From: Nocardioides sp. 503
GTDB taxonomy: Bacteria > Actinomycetota > Actinomycetes > Propionibacteriales > Nocardioidaceae
Direction: 5' to 3'
Assembly: GCF_004522095.1 (NCBI RefSeq)
Contig: NZ_SPUI01000002.1
Coordinates: 806,001-870,000 of the forward strand
Length of the DNA: 64,000 nt
Positions 35,064 through 44,871 of the stretch are shown here, in pieces. The notes beneath the pieces were generated by a model, which searched no databases, was not told the origin of the DNA, and saw only the letters and a program-made list of their open reading frames with translations. Every line of letters starts with the position of its first letter. Position 1 is the stretch's first letter. Both the position numbers and the translations under genes were made by a program.

Positions 35064-36968
35064 ATGGGTGTCCTCGAGCAAGTCTCCGGTCCGCGCGACC
35101 TGCGGGACCTCTCCGACGACCAGCTGACGACGCTGGCCGCGGAGATCCGGGACCGGCTCGTCCAGGCCTGCTCGCGCGTGGGCGGCCACCTCGGCCCCAA
35201 CCTGGGCGTCGTCGAGCTGACGCTGGCGATCCACCGCGTCTTCGACTCCCCGCGCGACCGCGTGGTCTTCGACACCGGTCACCAGGCCTACGTCCACAAG
35301 ATGCTCACCGGCCGCGTCGAGGACTTCTCCGGCCTGCGCACCGAGGGCGGTCTGTCCGGCTACCCCAGCCGGTCCGAGTCCGAGCACGACATCGTCGAGA
35401 ACTCCCACGCCTCCACCGCGCTCAGCTACGCCGACGGCATCGCCAAGGCCTACGCGATCCGGGGCGAGGACCGCCACACCGTCGCCGTGATCGGCGACGG
35501 CGCGCTCACCGGGGGCATGGCCTGGGAGGCGCTCAACAACATCGCGATCGCCAAGGACTCGCGCCTGGTGATCGTCGTCAACGACAACGGCCGCTCCTAC
35601 ACCCCGACGATCGGCGGCCTCGCCACTGCGCTCACCTCCCTGCGCACGAGCCCGCGCTACGAGCAGGTCCTCGACCTGGTCAAGAAGCGCCTCAACGCCG
35701 TCAAGGGCGTCGGCCCCGCCACCTACGACGCGCTGCACGCGATGAAGAAGGGCCTCAAGGACGCCCTGGCGCCGCAAGGGCTCTTCGAGGACCTCGGCCT
35801 GAAGTACGTCGGTCCCGTCGACGGCCACGACCGGACCGCGATGGAGCACGCGCTGGCGCAGGCCAAGAAGTTCGGCGGGCCGGTGATCGTCCACGCGATC
35901 ACCCGCAAGGGCTTCGGCTACGACGCCGCGGAGCGCCACGAGGCCGACCAGTTCCACTCCCCGCAGCCCTTCGACATCGAGACCGGCGAGGAGAAGGTCC
36001 GCGGCCAGATCTGGACCGACGTCTTCGCCGACGAGATCGTGCAGATCGGCCAGCGCCGCCAGGACGTCGTGGCGATGACCGCGGCGATGATGCACCCGGT
36101 GGGCCTCGACCAGTTCCAGGCGCTCTTCCCCGAGCGGACCTTCGACGTCGGGATCGCCGAGCAGCACGCCGCGACCTCGGCGGCCGGCCTCGCCATCGGC
36201 GGGCTGCACCCGGTCGTCGCGATCTACGCGACGTTCCTCAACCGCGCCTTCGACCAGGTGCTCATGGACATCGCGCTGCACCAGTGCGGCGTGACGTTCG
36301 TGCTCGACCGCGCCGGGGTCACCGGCGACGACGGCGCCAGCCACAACGGCATGTGGGACATGTCCGTGCTGCAGGTCGTGCCGGGCCTGCGGCTGGCCGC
36401 GCCACGTGACGCGACCCGCCTGCGCGAGCTGCTCAACGAGGCGGTCGACGTCGACGACGCCCCCACCGTCGTGCGCTTCCCCAAGGGCCCGCCTCCCACC
36501 GACATCCCCACGCACTCCAAGGCCGGCGGCGCCGACGTCCTGGTCCGCACCGGTCCCCTCGACGTGCTGGTGGTCGCCGTCGGCTCGATGGCCGCGGTGG
36601 CCGTCGACGTCGCCGCCCGGCTGGACGCGCAGGGCATCGGCGTGACCGTCGTCGACCCGCGCTGGGTCAAGCCGGTCGACCCCGCGATCGTGGAGCTGGC
36701 CCGCCAGCACCGGCTCGTCGTGAGCGTCGAGGACAACGGCCGCGTCGGCGGCTGCGGCGCGACCCTGCTGCAGACCCTCAACGACGCCGGCGTGACGACG
36801 CCGTTCCGCCTGCACGGCATCCCGCAGGAGTTCCTCGGCCACGCCAAGCGGGCCGCGATCCTGGAGCGGGTGGGGCTCACCTCCCAGGCGATCGCCCTCG
36901 GCGTGGTCGAGGACATGACGGCCCTCGCCGAGGGGCGAGCGGTCGTCGATGTCGACCACCTCGGCTGA
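35064..36968 (+). CDS. dxs: 1-deoxy-D-xylulose-5-phosphate synthase
   Basis: 634 residues. It condenses pyruvate and glyceraldehyde-3-phosphate using thiamine diphosphate, the first step of the MEP isoprenoid pathway. Visible features are [14 protein letters not shown], the substrate His in [10 protein letters not shown], the thiamine-binding [16 protein letters not shown], and the C-terminal transketolase half with [13 protein letters not shown] and [15 protein letters not shown]. Length is normal. Its 3' end overlaps the next gene by 20 bases. Confidence 0.97.
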   Translation: MGVLEQVSGPRDLRDLSDDQLTTLAAEIRDRLVQACSRVGGHLGPNLGVVELTLAIHRVFDSPRDRVVFDTGHQAYVHKMLTGRVEDFSGLRTEGGLSGYPSRSESEHDIVENSHASTALSYADGIAKAYAIRGEDRHTVAVIGDGALTGGMAWEALNNIAIAKDSRLVIVVNDNGRSYTPTIGGLATALTSLRTSPRYEQVLDLVKKRLNAVKGVGPATYDALHAMKKGLKDALAPQGLFEDLGLKYVGPVDGHDRTAMEHALAQAKKFGGPVIVHAITRKGFGYDAAERHEADQFHSPQPFDIETGEEKVRGQIWTDVFADEIVQIGQRRQDVVAMTAAMMHPVGLDQFQALFPERTFDVGIAEQHAATSAAGLAIGGLHPVVAIYATFLNRAFDQVLMDIALHQCGVTFVLDRAGVTGDDGASHNGMWDMSVLQVVPGLRLAAPRDATRLRELLNEAVDVDDAPTVVRFPKGPPPTDIPTHSKAGGADVLVRTGPLDVLVVAVGSMAAVAVDVAARLDAQGIGVTVVDPRWVKPVDPAIVELARQHRLVVSVEDNGRVGGCGATLLQTLNDAGVTTPFRLHGIPQEFLGHAKRAAILERVGLTSQAIALGVVEDMTALAEGRAVVDVDHLG

Positions 36969-38376
36969 CGTCCTCCCGTCCCGCGCGGTGCGGGCCGTGG
37001 TCGCCGGGCTCGCGTGCAGCCTGGCCCTGACCGCCTGCTCCGGCTCCGAGCCCGACGACCCGCCCTCGGCCGCGCCCAGCGACGCCGCCTCGGGAGCCGC
37101 CACACCGGTGCCGCCGGACCTGCTCGAGGCGTTCGGCCGCGTGCTGCAGGCTCGGGCCGCCGCGCTGCTCGACGGCGACCTGGCGGCGTTCCGCCGCGGC
37201 GTGGCGCGGCGTGCCGGCTTCCGCGCCGAGCAGGAGACCTACTTCGACAACCTCCAGCAGCTCCCGCTGGCGACGGTGTCCTACCGCGTCGACCCCGGCA
37301 GCCTGGTGCGGCGAGGCGACGCCTACTGGGTGGCCGTCCACCTGAGCCTGCAGCTGGAGGGCTACGACACGGCCCCGGTGGAGTCGGTCGACCGCTACCG
37401 CTTCTCGGCGTCCCGCAAGGACGCGGAGCGCTTCGTGCTGTCCTCGGTGCAGGACGCCGCCTGGGAGGAGCGCCAGGAGGTGCGGCCGCAGCCGTGGGAC
37501 CTGGGCCCGGTCGAGGTGCGTGAGGGCGCCGGCGTGCTCGGGATCTTCGACGCGGGCAGCATCGGCGACGCGGAGCCGCTGCTGCGCTCGGTCGAGGAGG
37601 GCGCGGCGGACGTCGCCGTCCGGGTGCCCTACCCGTGGGACGCCCGGGTGGTCGTCTACGCGCTGTCCGACCCCACCTTCCTGTCGACGGTGGACGACGT
37701 GCCCGGCGGCGACCCCGAGGTGCTCGACGGGCTCACCTTCCCGGTGCCGACCGCCCCGGGGAGCCCGACGGTCGCCTCGACCCGCTTCCTGCTGAGCCCG
37801 GCCATGGTGGGCAGGGCCGGCCCGGAGCGCGACCGGCTGGTGCGCCACGAGCTCACCCACGTCGCGATGGGACAGCTGGACGACCAGGCGCCGCTGTGGC
37901 TGAGCGAGGGGCTCGCGGAGTACGTGTCGGTGCAGTCCCTGGCGCCGGAGGACCGCCGCATCGAGCGCGGTGCGTTGGCGGCGGCCGAGGACGGTGTCGA
38001 CGGCCTGCCCGCGGACGACACCTTCAACGACGGCGACTCGGCCGTCCACTACGGCCTGTCGTGGTGGGCCTGCGAGTACGTCGCCCGCACCTACGGGGAG
38101 TCCGTGCTGTGGTCGCTGGTCGACCAGCTGGCCGCCCCCGGAGCCGACGCGGACCAGGTCGTCACCACCGCCCTGGGGATCGGCCCCCGTCAGCTGGCCC
38201 GCCGTGGGGCCAGGCTCCTGATCGCGACCTTCGACCCCGCCTTCCTCGAGCCGAAGCCGAGCGCCACCCCGTCCCCGTCCGCGACACCGTCCGCCGCGCC
38301 GTCGGCGGGGCCGTCGACGGGGGTCCCGACGCCCGCGGCGACGGCCCCGACGGGCCCGACGGGCGCGGCGCGCTGA
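36949..38376 (+). CDS. Lipoprotein with a gluzincin-type metallopeptidase domain
   Basis: 475 residues. The signal peptide ends at a lipobox (SLALTACSG), so the protein is lipid-anchored outside the cell. The middle region (about 55-170) resembles an NTF2-like domain. The C-terminal part has RHELTHVA (the HExxH zinc motif, about residue 300) followed by [12 protein letters not shown], which supplies the third zinc ligand Glu, the arrangement of peptidase-MA-like proteins. The tail (about 430-475) is a Pro/Ala/Thr spacer. The start overlaps the dxs end by 20 bases. Confidence 0.83.
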   Translation: MSTTSADVLPSRAVRAVVAGLACSLALTACSGSEPDDPPSAAPSDAASGAATPVPPDLLEAFGRVLQARAAALLDGDLAAFRRGVARRAGFRAEQETYFDNLQQLPLATVSYRVDPGSLVRRGDAYWVAVHLSLQLEGYDTAPVESVDRYRFSASRKDAERFVLSSVQDAAWEERQEVRPQPWDLGPVEVREGAGVLGIFDAGSIGDAEPLLRSVEEGAADVAVRVPYPWDARVVVYALSDPTFLSTVDDVPGGDPEVLDGLTFPVPTAPGSPTVASTRFLLSPAMVGRAGPERDRLVRHELTHVAMGQLDDQAPLWLSEGLAEYVSVQSLAPEDRRIERGALAAAEDGVDGLPADDTFNDGDSAVHYGLSWWACEYVARTYGESVLWSLVDQLAAPGADADQVVTTALGIGPRQLARRGARLLIATFDPAFLEPKPSATPSPSATPSAAPSAGPSTGVPTPAATAPTGPTGAAR

Positions 38377-38456
38377 CTCGGCTCCCGGAGCCGGTAGGGG
38401 ACTGTGGGCCACCTCACCCCGGACTGGACCGCCGTACGGCGTGAGGGGCTTGGGCA

Positions 38457-38462
38457 TATCGT
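38457..38462 (+). promoter_or_regulatory. Candidate -10 of a leaderless promoter (PAC2 gene)
   Basis: TATCGT is followed by 6 bases and the GTG at 38469. Confidence 0.5.
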
Positions 38463-38468
38463 TCCCTC

Positions 38469-39422
38469 GTGACCTCCGAACCCCGGCTCGTGCACATCGT
38501 CGACGACGTCCCCGAGCTCGAGGACACGTCCGCGCTGACGATGGTCGTGGTGCTGGACGGCTTCCTGGACGCGGGCAGCGCCGCCGCGATCTCCAGCCGC
38601 TTCCTCGTGCAGCTCACCGAGGGCCGGGACGGACGCGACGCCGGACCCGTGGTCGCCACCTTCGACGTCGACCAGTTCCACGACTACCGCGCCCGGCGAC
38701 CGGCGATGTCCTTCGTGCGCGACCACTACGAGGCCTACGACGCCCCGCGGCTCGTGGTGCGGCTGCTGCACGACTCCGGCGACACCCCCTACCTGCTGCT
38801 GCAGGGTCCCGAGCCCGACAACCGGTGGGAGGCCTTCGCCCGCGCGGTGCGCGAGGTCGTGGAGCGCTTCGGAGTCACCCGCGTGGTGAGCCTGGGCTCG
38901 GTGCCGATGGCCGTGCCGCACACGCGGCCCGTCGCGATCACCCACCACGCCAACAACCCCGACCTGCTGACCGGCGAGAGCCCGTGGCGCGGTGAGCTGC
39001 GGATCCCGAGCAGCGCCCAGTCGCTGCTCGAGGTGCGGCTGGGGGAGTGGGGCCACGACGCGCTCGGCTACGTCGCGCACATCCCGCACTACCTCGCGCA
39101 GCTCGACTACCCCCGCGCCTCGCTCTGCCTGCTCGAGCAGCTGGAGCTCGGGGGACGGCTCACGCTGGACCTGACCGCCGTACGCGAGGAGGCGGAGGCG
39201 CGCGAGGACGAGATCAGCCACTACCTCAGCGCCAACGAGGAGGTCGCGGACGTCGTCGACGCCCTGGAGCGCCAGTACGACGCCTTCGAGCGCGCCGAGG
39301 AGTCCGGCAGCAGCCTGCTCGCGGAGAACCAGCCCCTGCCGACGGGCGACGAGCTCGGCAAGGAGTTCGAGCAGTTCCTGGCCGGCCTGGAGGGCCCGGA
39401 CGACGAGCAGGGCAGCCGCTAG
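38469..39422 (+). CDS. PAC2 family protein (proteasome-assembly-chaperone-like)
   Basis: 317 residues. The PAC2 fold spans about 20-220 (TMVVVLDGFLDAGSAA, FDVDQFHDYRARRP, LLQGPEPDNRWEAFA, VTRVVSLGSVPMAVPHTRP). The C-terminal part is acidic and helical. Actinobacterial PAC2 proteins are related to archaeal and eukaryotic proteasome assembly chaperones, but their partner here is unproven. The stop shares a base with the start of the thioesterase gene (TAGTG). Confidence 0.92.
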   Translation: MTSEPRLVHIVDDVPELEDTSALTMVVVLDGFLDAGSAAAISSRFLVQLTEGRDGRDAGPVVATFDVDQFHDYRARRPAMSFVRDHYEAYDAPRLVVRLLHDSGDTPYLLLQGPEPDNRWEAFARAVREVVERFGVTRVVSLGSVPMAVPHTRPVAITHHANNPDLLTGESPWRGELRIPSSAQSLLEVRLGEWGHDALGYVAHIPHYLAQLDYPRASLCLLEQLELGGRLTLDLTAVREEAEAREDEISHYLSANEEVADVVDALERQYDAFERAEESGSSLLAENQPLPTGDELGKEFEQFLAGLEGPDDEQGSR

Positions 39423-40300
39423 TGCCGCGCGACGCCGAGGAGCTGGTGCGGCTCCTCGACCTGGAGCGCCTCGACGACAACCTCTTCCGCGGCCAGCAGA
39501 TGCCCTCGGCGCTGCCGCGCGTCTTCGGCGGGCAGGCCGCTGCCCAGGCGGTCGTCGCCGCGACCCGCACCGTGGACCCGGCCTACGCCGTGCACTCGCT
39601 GCACTCCTACTTCCTGCAGCCCGGTGACACCGAGGCGGCGACGATCTTCGACGTCGAGACGCTGCGCGACGGCAGGTCGTTCGCGACGCGGCGGGTCGTG
39701 GCGCGCCAGCACGGGCGGCCGATCTACGCGCTGACCGCCAACTTCCAGCGACCCGAGGAGGGCTACGAGCACGCGGAGCCGATGCCCGAGGTGATCGCCC
39801 CCGAGGACGCCGTCGACGCGCGAGCCGCGAGCCGGGCGCTCGACCCGGGCCGCGACACGACCCACGACGCGGAGTGGGACGTCGTCGACTTCCGCTACGT
39901 CGGCAGCTCGGCGGACGGGCGCTTGGCGCCCGACGAGGAGCACCCGGCGCGCCAGCAGTTCTGGCTGCGCGTCTCCTCGGCGCTGCCCGACGACCCGTTC
40001 TGGCACGTCGCGGCCTTCACCTACCTCTCCGACATGACGCTCATGGGCGCGGCGCTGGCCCCGCACGGCGTGCGCATGGGCGACGAGGACATGCTCATCG
40101 CCTCCCTCGACCACTCCGTGTGGTTCCACCGCCCGTTCCGCGCCGACGAGTGGTGGCTCTACGACCAGGTCTCGCCGGCGGCGGCGGGCGGCCGCGGCCT
40201 CGTGCTCGCCAAGGTCTACACGCAGGACGGCACGCTCGCGGCGAGCGTGGCGCAGGAGGCGCTGCTGCGCCGTCGTACGACGCCAGGAGGCGGCTCATGA
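39422..40300 (+). CDS. tesB: Acyl-CoA thioesterase II (first of tandem pair)
   Basis: 292 residues, double hot-dog fold. It hydrolyses acyl-CoA to free acid and CoA. Conserved blocks are VFGGQAAAQAVVAA, VHSLHSYFLQPGD, FATRRVVARQHGRPIY, the FTYLSDMTLMG strand and SLDHSVWFHRPFRADEWWLY. GTG at 39422 directly follows the PAC2 stop. The gene overlaps the next thioesterase by 4 bases; the two proteins share long identical stretches and are clear tandem duplicates. Confidence 0.93.
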   Translation: MPRDAEELVRLLDLERLDDNLFRGQQMPSALPRVFGGQAAAQAVVAATRTVDPAYAVHSLHSYFLQPGDTEAATIFDVETLRDGRSFATRRVVARQHGRPIYALTANFQRPEEGYEHAEPMPEVIAPEDAVDARAASRALDPGRDTTHDAEWDVVDFRYVGSSADGRLAPDEEHPARQQFWLRVSSALPDDPFWHVAAFTYLSDMTLMGAALAPHGVRMGDEDMLIASLDHSVWFHRPFRADEWWLYDQVSPAAAGGRGLVLAKVYTQDGTLAASVAQEALLRRRTTPGGGS

Positions 40301-41181
40301 GCACCCCGACGCCCGAGCCTGCCGCCCAGCTCGCGACCGACGAGCTGGTGAGCCTGCTCGACCTGGAGCGCCTCGACGTCGACCTCTTCCGCGGCGCCCA
40401 GCCCGACTCGGCGCGAGCGCGGGTCTACGGCGGCCAGGTGGCCGCGCAGGCGATGATCGCAGGCGCTCGGACCGTCGACCCGGAGTACGTCGCCCACTCG
40501 CTGCACTCCTACTTCCTGCTGCCCGGCGACTACCAGGTCCCGATCATCTACGACGTCGAGCGGATCCGCGACGGGCGCGCGTTCGCCACCCGCCGCGTGG
40601 TCGCACGCCAGCACGGGCGCCCGATCTACTACCAGACCCTCAACTTCCAGCGCCCCGAGGAGGGCTTCGCCCACCAGGACGCGATGCCGGCCGTCGGCGC
40701 CCCCGAGGACGGGCTCGACCTGGTCGAGCTCATGCGCGGTCGCGGCAACGAGGACGCCGACGCGCTGGGCAAGGAGTGGTCCGCGCTGGACGTGCGCTAC
40801 CTCGGCAACTCGCGCATCGGCCTGCCTGCCGACCCCGAGCACCCGGCGCAGGCCCGGATGTGGATCCGCGTCACCGGCACGCTCAGCGACGATCCGCTGG
40901 AGCACCTGGCGGTGTTCACGTACGCCAGCGACGTGAGCCTGCTCGGCGCGTCGCTGGCCGCGCACGACGCCGACCCGACCAAGACGATGATGGCCTCGCT
41001 GGACCACGCGCTGTGGTTCCACCGGCCGTTCCGCGCTGACGAGTGGTGGCTCTACGACCAGTGGTCGCCGTCGGCCAGCGGCGGTCGCGGACTGTCGTTC
41101 GGACGGGTGTTCCGGCAGGACGGCACCCTGGTGGCCACCGCGGCGCAGGAAGGCCTGATCCGGCCGCGGCGGCCGCGCTAG
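40297..41181 (+). CDS. tesB: Acyl-CoA thioesterase II (second of tandem pair)
   Basis: 294 residues with the same blocks as the preceding protein: VYGGQVAAQAMIAG, AHSLHSYFLLPGDY, FATRRVVARQHGRPIYY, FTYASDVSLLG and SLDHALWFHRPFRADEWWLY. Differences lie mainly in the linker between the two hot-dog halves, where this copy has an extra ELMRGRGNEDADALGKEWSA. Different acyl-chain preference is plausible but not shown. It is convergent with the MaoC gene. Confidence 0.93.
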   Translation: MSTPTPEPAAQLATDELVSLLDLERLDVDLFRGAQPDSARARVYGGQVAAQAMIAGARTVDPEYVAHSLHSYFLLPGDYQVPIIYDVERIRDGRAFATRRVVARQHGRPIYYQTLNFQRPEEGFAHQDAMPAVGAPEDGLDLVELMRGRGNEDADALGKEWSALDVRYLGNSRIGLPADPEHPAQARMWIRVTGTLSDDPLEHLAVFTYASDVSLLGASLAAHDADPTKTMMASLDHALWFHRPFRADEWWLYDQWSPSASGGRGLSFGRVFRQDGTLVATAAQEGLIRPRRPR

Positions 41182-41202
41182 CCGAGGTCCGTCGCCCGTG
41201 CG

Positions 41203-42048
41203 TCAGAGCGCGGCGGTCGCGCCGGCCAGGTGGGGCGCCCCCGAGCGCGGGCTGCTCAAGGCGAAGGCGTAGCCCTCGTCGGTGGGACGGGACCCGAACG
41301 CGACCGTGCCAGGCAGCAGGATCGGCTTCCTGAACGCGACGTCGACGCGCACGGAGTCGGGCAGCCGGTTCTCCAGGGCGCCGACGCAGCGCGCCATGCT
41401 CCACATGCCGTGCGCGATCTGGCGGGGGAAGCCCAGCGCCTTGGCGGTCAGCGCGTACAGGTGGATCGGGTTGTGGTCGCCCGAGACGGCGGCGTAGCGA
41501 CGGCCCAGGTCACCGCCCAGGCGCCACTCGGTGCCGGTGGGCTCGACCGTGGGCAGGGCCGTGCCGGCGGCAGCCGCCTCGTCGCCCCGGCCGCGGCGCA
41601 GGAACGTCGAGGTCTCCTCCCACACCAGCTCGCCGCGCGAGTGGACCTTGGTGACGAGGTCGAAGGCGCGCCCCTTCGCGTGGGGGCGCAGGTGCTCGGC
41701 GTGCGCGGTCACCTGGAGCTGCTCGGTCGCCGCGATCGGACGGTGCTGGGTGATCGAGTTCTCGAGGTGGACGGTGCCGATCGCGGGGAACGGGAACGAG
41801 GAGTCGGTCATGATCTGCATGTGCAGCCCGAACGCCAGCAGGTGCGGGTAGGGCAGCGGCAGGACGTCCTTGCGGGGGAACCCGCACAGGGCGGCGTACG
41901 CCGCCGCGTGCTCGACGTCCACCTCGACGTCGTGGCGGCTCAAAGTCAGGTCGGGAAGGTCTCTGCCGCTCTTGCGGATCCCCGGGAGCAGGTTGACGCC
42001 GGGGACGGCGGGCAGGGCCGCCTTCACGAGGACCGGGAGGCCGGCCAT
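41203..42048 (-). CDS. MaoC-like (R)-3-hydroxyacyl-CoA/ACP dehydratase (HtdX-like)
   Basis: 281 residues of the double-hot-dog hydratase family. The hydratase-2 motif YAAVSGDHNPIHLYALTA (Asp/His catalytic pair) is followed by GFPRQIAHGMWSMA. It dehydrates 3-hydroxyacyl thioesters. It ends a minus-strand pair behind fabG4-like, 1 base apart, the gene order of M. tuberculosis htdX-fabG4 (Rv0241c-Rv0242c). Together with the divergent thiolase it could form a fatty-acid elongation or oxidation cycle. Confidence 0.9.
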   Translation of the reverse strand: MAGLPVLVKAALPAVPGVNLLPGIRKSGRDLPDLTLSRHDVEVDVEHAAAYAALCGFPRKDVLPLPYPHLLAFGLHMQIMTDSSFPFPAIGTVHLENSITQHRPIAATEQLQVTAHAEHLRPHAKGRAFDLVTKVHSRGELVWEETSTFLRRGRGDEAAAAGTALPTVEPTGTEWRLGGDLGRRYAAVSGDHNPIHLYALTAKALGFPRQIAHGMWSMARCVGALENRLPDSVRVDVAFRKPILLPGTVAFGSRPTDEGYAFALSSPRSGAPHLAGATAAL

Positions 42049-42049
42049 G

Positions 42050-43384
42050 TCAGGCCCCCAGCATCATCTGGCCGCACACGCGGACGACGTTGCCGTTGAC
42101 GGCGGTGGAGGCGGGGTTGGCGTACCAGGCGATCGTCTCCGCGACGTCGACCGGGAGCCCGCCCTGGGACATCGCGTTGAGGCGCTGCCCGACCTCGCGG
42201 GTCGCGAACGGCACGGCCGCGGTCATCTGCGTGATGATGAAGCCGGGCGCGACGGCGTTGACGGTGATGCCGTCGGTGAGCTCGTCGGCCAGGGAGTCGA
42301 CCAGGCCGATGACGCCGGCCTTGGAGGTCGCGTAGTTGGTCTGCCCGACGTTGCCGGCGATGCCGGCGATGCTCGCCACGCCGATGATCGAGCCGCCGGG
42401 GTTGACGACGCCCTGCTCGAGCAGCTCGCGGCTGATCAGCTCCGGCGCGGTCAGGTTGACGGCGATCACGGAGTCCCAGCGCGCGTCGTCCATGTTGGCG
42501 AGCTTGCGGTCGCGGGTGATGCCGGCGTTGTGGACGACGACGTCGACGCCGCCGTGCTTCTCCTTGAGGTGGTGCGCGATGCGCTGCGGAGCGTCCTTGC
42601 CGGTGATGTCGAGCGTGAGCCAGTCGCCGTCCAGCTCCTTCATCAGCGACTGGAGCTCGCTGGCGGCCTGGGGGACGTCCACCCCGAGGACGGTCGCGCC
42701 GTCACGGTGCAGCACGCGCGCGATCTGCTCGCCGATGCCGCGGCTGGCGCCGGTGACGAGGGCGACCTTGCCGGCGAGCGGCTTGGTCCAGTCGGTGACC
42801 GCGGGCGCGTCGGTGGTGCCGTGGGCGCCGATGCGGACGACCTGGCCGGAGACGTAGGCGGACTTGGGGGAGAGCAGGAAGGCCAGCGTGCTGGTCACGG
42901 CACCTTCCGCACCGTCGGCGACGTAGACGAGCTGGACGGTGCCGCCGCGGCCGATCTCCTTGCCGAGGCTGCGGGTGAAGCCCTCCAGGGCGCGCTGGGC
43001 GACGCGCTCGGCGCCGCTGACCGACTCCGGCGGCGTGCCGATGACCACGACGCGGGGGCAGGTCTCGAGGCTGCGCAGGACGGGGGTGAAGAACTCACGC
43101 AGCGCGTGCAGGTCGGTGGTGGAGGTGAGCCCGGTGGCGTCGAAGACGAGCCCCTTGAAGCGGGCGCCCTCCTCCACGGCCTCGGTGGAGGCGATGCCGA
43201 GGGTGTCGAGGAGGCCGGGCAGCGACTCCGCGAGGCGGCCACGGCCACCGAGGAGGACGGTGCCGTCCACCAGCGGGGCGCCCTCGGTGTAGCGCTCGAG
43301 CGGGGTGGGAGCGGGCAGGCCGAGGTTCTTGACCAGCAGCTTGCCGAGGGGGGACCGGGTGAAGCCCTGGTAGCGGTCGCTCAT
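42050..43384 (-). CDS. fabG: High-molecular-weight 3-oxoacyl-(ACP/CoA) reductase (FabG4-like)
   Basis: 444 residues. Unlike ordinary FabG (about 245 residues), it carries an N-terminal flavodoxin-like domain (about 1-200) before the SDR domain, which has TGASRGIG at 211-218, HNAGIT near 285 and Y351-x3-K355. That architecture is FabG4 (Rv0242c), which reduces 3-oxoacyl-CoA with NADH. The ATG at 43384 has GGAGGA 9 bases upstream; a longer in-frame start (43423) lacks one. It is divergent from the thiolase gene. Confidence 0.92.
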   Translation of the reverse strand: MSDRYQGFTRSPLGKLLVKNLGLPAPTPLERYTEGAPLVDGTVLLGGRGRLAESLPGLLDTLGIASTEAVEEGARFKGLVFDATGLTSTTDLHALREFFTPVLRSLETCPRVVVIGTPPESVSGAERVAQRALEGFTRSLGKEIGRGGTVQLVYVADGAEGAVTSTLAFLLSPKSAYVSGQVVRIGAHGTTDAPAVTDWTKPLAGKVALVTGASRGIGEQIARVLHRDGATVLGVDVPQAASELQSLMKELDGDWLTLDITGKDAPQRIAHHLKEKHGGVDVVVHNAGITRDRKLANMDDARWDSVIAVNLTAPELISRELLEQGVVNPGGSIIGVASIAGIAGNVGQTNYATSKAGVIGLVDSLADELTDGITVNAVAPGFIITQMTAAVPFATREVGQRLNAMSQGGLPVDVAETIAWYANPASTAVNGNVVRVCGQMMLGA

Positions 43385-43421
43385 GGGTGGGAGTCCTCCG
43401 AAGTCGTGGGTGTGCGGCATC

Positions 43422-43447
43422 ATGTAACTCCAGGTGTAACTCGGAGT
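43422..43447. promoter_or_regulatory. Candidate TetR operator in the fabG4/fadA2 divergent promoter
   Basis: On the minus strand ACTCCGAGTTACAC (43434-43447) shares 13 of 14 bases with the right part of the palindrome upstream of the neighbouring TetR gene. A second partial GTAACTC half-site lies at 43424-43430. Confidence 0.6.
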
Positions 43448-43511
43448 CCATGTTTCGTGACCTGGCCCTCATCTCCTTCTCCGCGCGCGCCGCGCGAGGA
43501 AGGATGGAACC

Positions 43512-44795
43512 ATGATCGAACGTACCCGTCGCGTCGCCGTCCTCGGCGGCAACCGGATCCCCTTCGCCCGCTCCAACACCGTCTACGCCGGGGTGTCCAA
43601 CCAGGACATGCTCACCGCCGCGATCGACGGTCTCGTGGCCCGCTACGGCCTCGAGGGCGAACGCCTCGGTGAGGTCGTCGCCGGCGCCGTGCTCAAGCAC
43701 GCCCGCGACTTCAACCTGACCCGCGAGTCCGTGCTGGGCTCCAAGCTGTCGGCCGAGACGCCGGCCACCGACATCCAGCAGGCGTGCGGCACCGGCCTTC
43801 AGGCGGCGATCCAGGTCGCCAACAAGATCGCGCTCGGCCAGATCGAGGTCGGCATCGCGGGTGGCACCGACACGACCTCGGACGCGCCGGTCGCGATCAG
43901 CGACAAGCTGCGCAAGAAGCTGATGAAGGTCAACGCGGCGCGCGACACCAAGTCGCGCCTGGCCGCGCTGGCCTCGATCCGGCCCGGCGACATCGGGATC
44001 GAGATCCCGCAGAACGGCGAGCCCCGGACGCGACTGTCCATGGGTGAGCACGCCGCGCTGACCGCGCTGGAGTGGCAGATCGGCCGCGAGGAGCAGGACG
44101 AGCTCGCCGCCGCCTCGCACCAGCACCTAGCGCAGGCCTACGACGCCGGCTTCCTCGACGACCAGGTGACGCCGTTCCGCGGCGTGGAGCGCGACAACAA
44201 CCTGCGCCCCGACTCTTCCGTGGAGAAGCTGGGCAAGCTGAAGCCGGTGTTCGGCAGGGGCGAGGCCGCGACGATGACTGCCGGCAACGCCACCCCGCTG
44301 ACCGACGGCGCCTCGGTGGTGCTGCTCGCCTCCGAGGAGTGGGCCGCGGAGCACGACCTCCCGGTGCTGGCCTACCTGACGGCCTACGAGACGGCCGCCG
44401 TCGACTACGTACACGGCGGGGAGGGGCTGCTGATGGCGCCGGCCTACGCCATGGCGCGGATGCTGCAGCGCGAAGGCCTGAGCCTGCAGGACTTCGACTA
44501 CTACGAGATCCACGAGGCGTTCGCGTCCCAGGTGCTCTCCACGCTGAAGGCCTGGGAGGACCCGGTGTTCTGCAAGGAGCGCCTCGGCCTCGACGAGCCC
44601 CTGGGCTCCATCGACCGCGCGAAGCTCAACGTCCACGGATCCTCGCTCGCCGCCGGGCACCCCTTCGCCGCGACCGGAGGCCGGATCATCAACGTCCTGG
44701 CCAAGTTGCTCGCGGAGCAGGGCTCCGGCCGTGGCGTGATCTCCATCTGCGCCGCCGGCGGTCAGGGCGTGACTGCGATCCTCGAGCGCCCCTGA
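43512..44795 (+). CDS. fadA: Acetyl-CoA acyltransferase / thiolase (FadA2-like)
   Basis: 427 residues. Thiolase catalytic residues are Cys92 in QQACGTGLQAAI, His in YEIHEAFASQ, His in GSSLAAGHPFAATGG and the final Cys in ICAAGGQGV. It cleaves 3-ketoacyl-CoA or forms it in reverse. The ATG has GAGGAAGG upstream. It is divergent from the fabG4-like gene and matches Rv0243 by synteny. It is followed by a hairpin shared with the convergent TetR gene. Confidence 0.94.
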   Translation: MIERTRRVAVLGGNRIPFARSNTVYAGVSNQDMLTAAIDGLVARYGLEGERLGEVVAGAVLKHARDFNLTRESVLGSKLSAETPATDIQQACGTGLQAAIQVANKIALGQIEVGIAGGTDTTSDAPVAISDKLRKKLMKVNAARDTKSRLAALASIRPGDIGIEIPQNGEPRTRLSMGEHAALTALEWQIGREEQDELAAASHQHLAQAYDAGFLDDQVTPFRGVERDNNLRPDSSVEKLGKLKPVFGRGEAATMTAGNATPLTDGASVVLLASEEWAAEHDLPVLAYLTAYETAAVDYVHGGEGLLMAPAYAMARMLQREGLSLQDFDYYEIHEAFASQVLSTLKAWEDPVFCKERLGLDEPLGSIDRAKLNVHGSSLAAGHPFAATGGRIINVLAKLLAEQGSGRGVISICAAGGQGVTAILERP

Positions 44796-44823
44796 CGCAC
44801 CGGCACCCGCAGTCGCTTCACCA

Positions 44824-44855
44824 GCGCCCGGCTTCCCGTGAGGGGTGCCGGGCGC
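44824..44855. terminator. Bidirectional terminator hairpin between thiolase and TetR genes
   Basis: GCGCCCGGC (44824-44832) pairs with GCCGGGCGC (44847-44855), with a shorter CCC/GGG inner stem and a GTGA loop. It lies between two convergent genes. Confidence 0.65.
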
Positions 44856-44871
44856 AGGCGTCTGTGGTGGC

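Noticed and set aside
33819..37103. A 1094-codon minus-strand ORF opposite the NUDIX, propeller and dxs genes
   Set aside because: It is antisense to three recognisable genes and its translation is rich in Gly, Val, Asp and His repeats typical of shadow frames.
38379..38393. Palindrome CGGCTCCCGGAGCCG after the metalloprotease lipoprotein gene as a terminator
   Set aside because: With a one-base centre the usable stem is only five or six base pairs and no T-run follows, so it is too weak to list.
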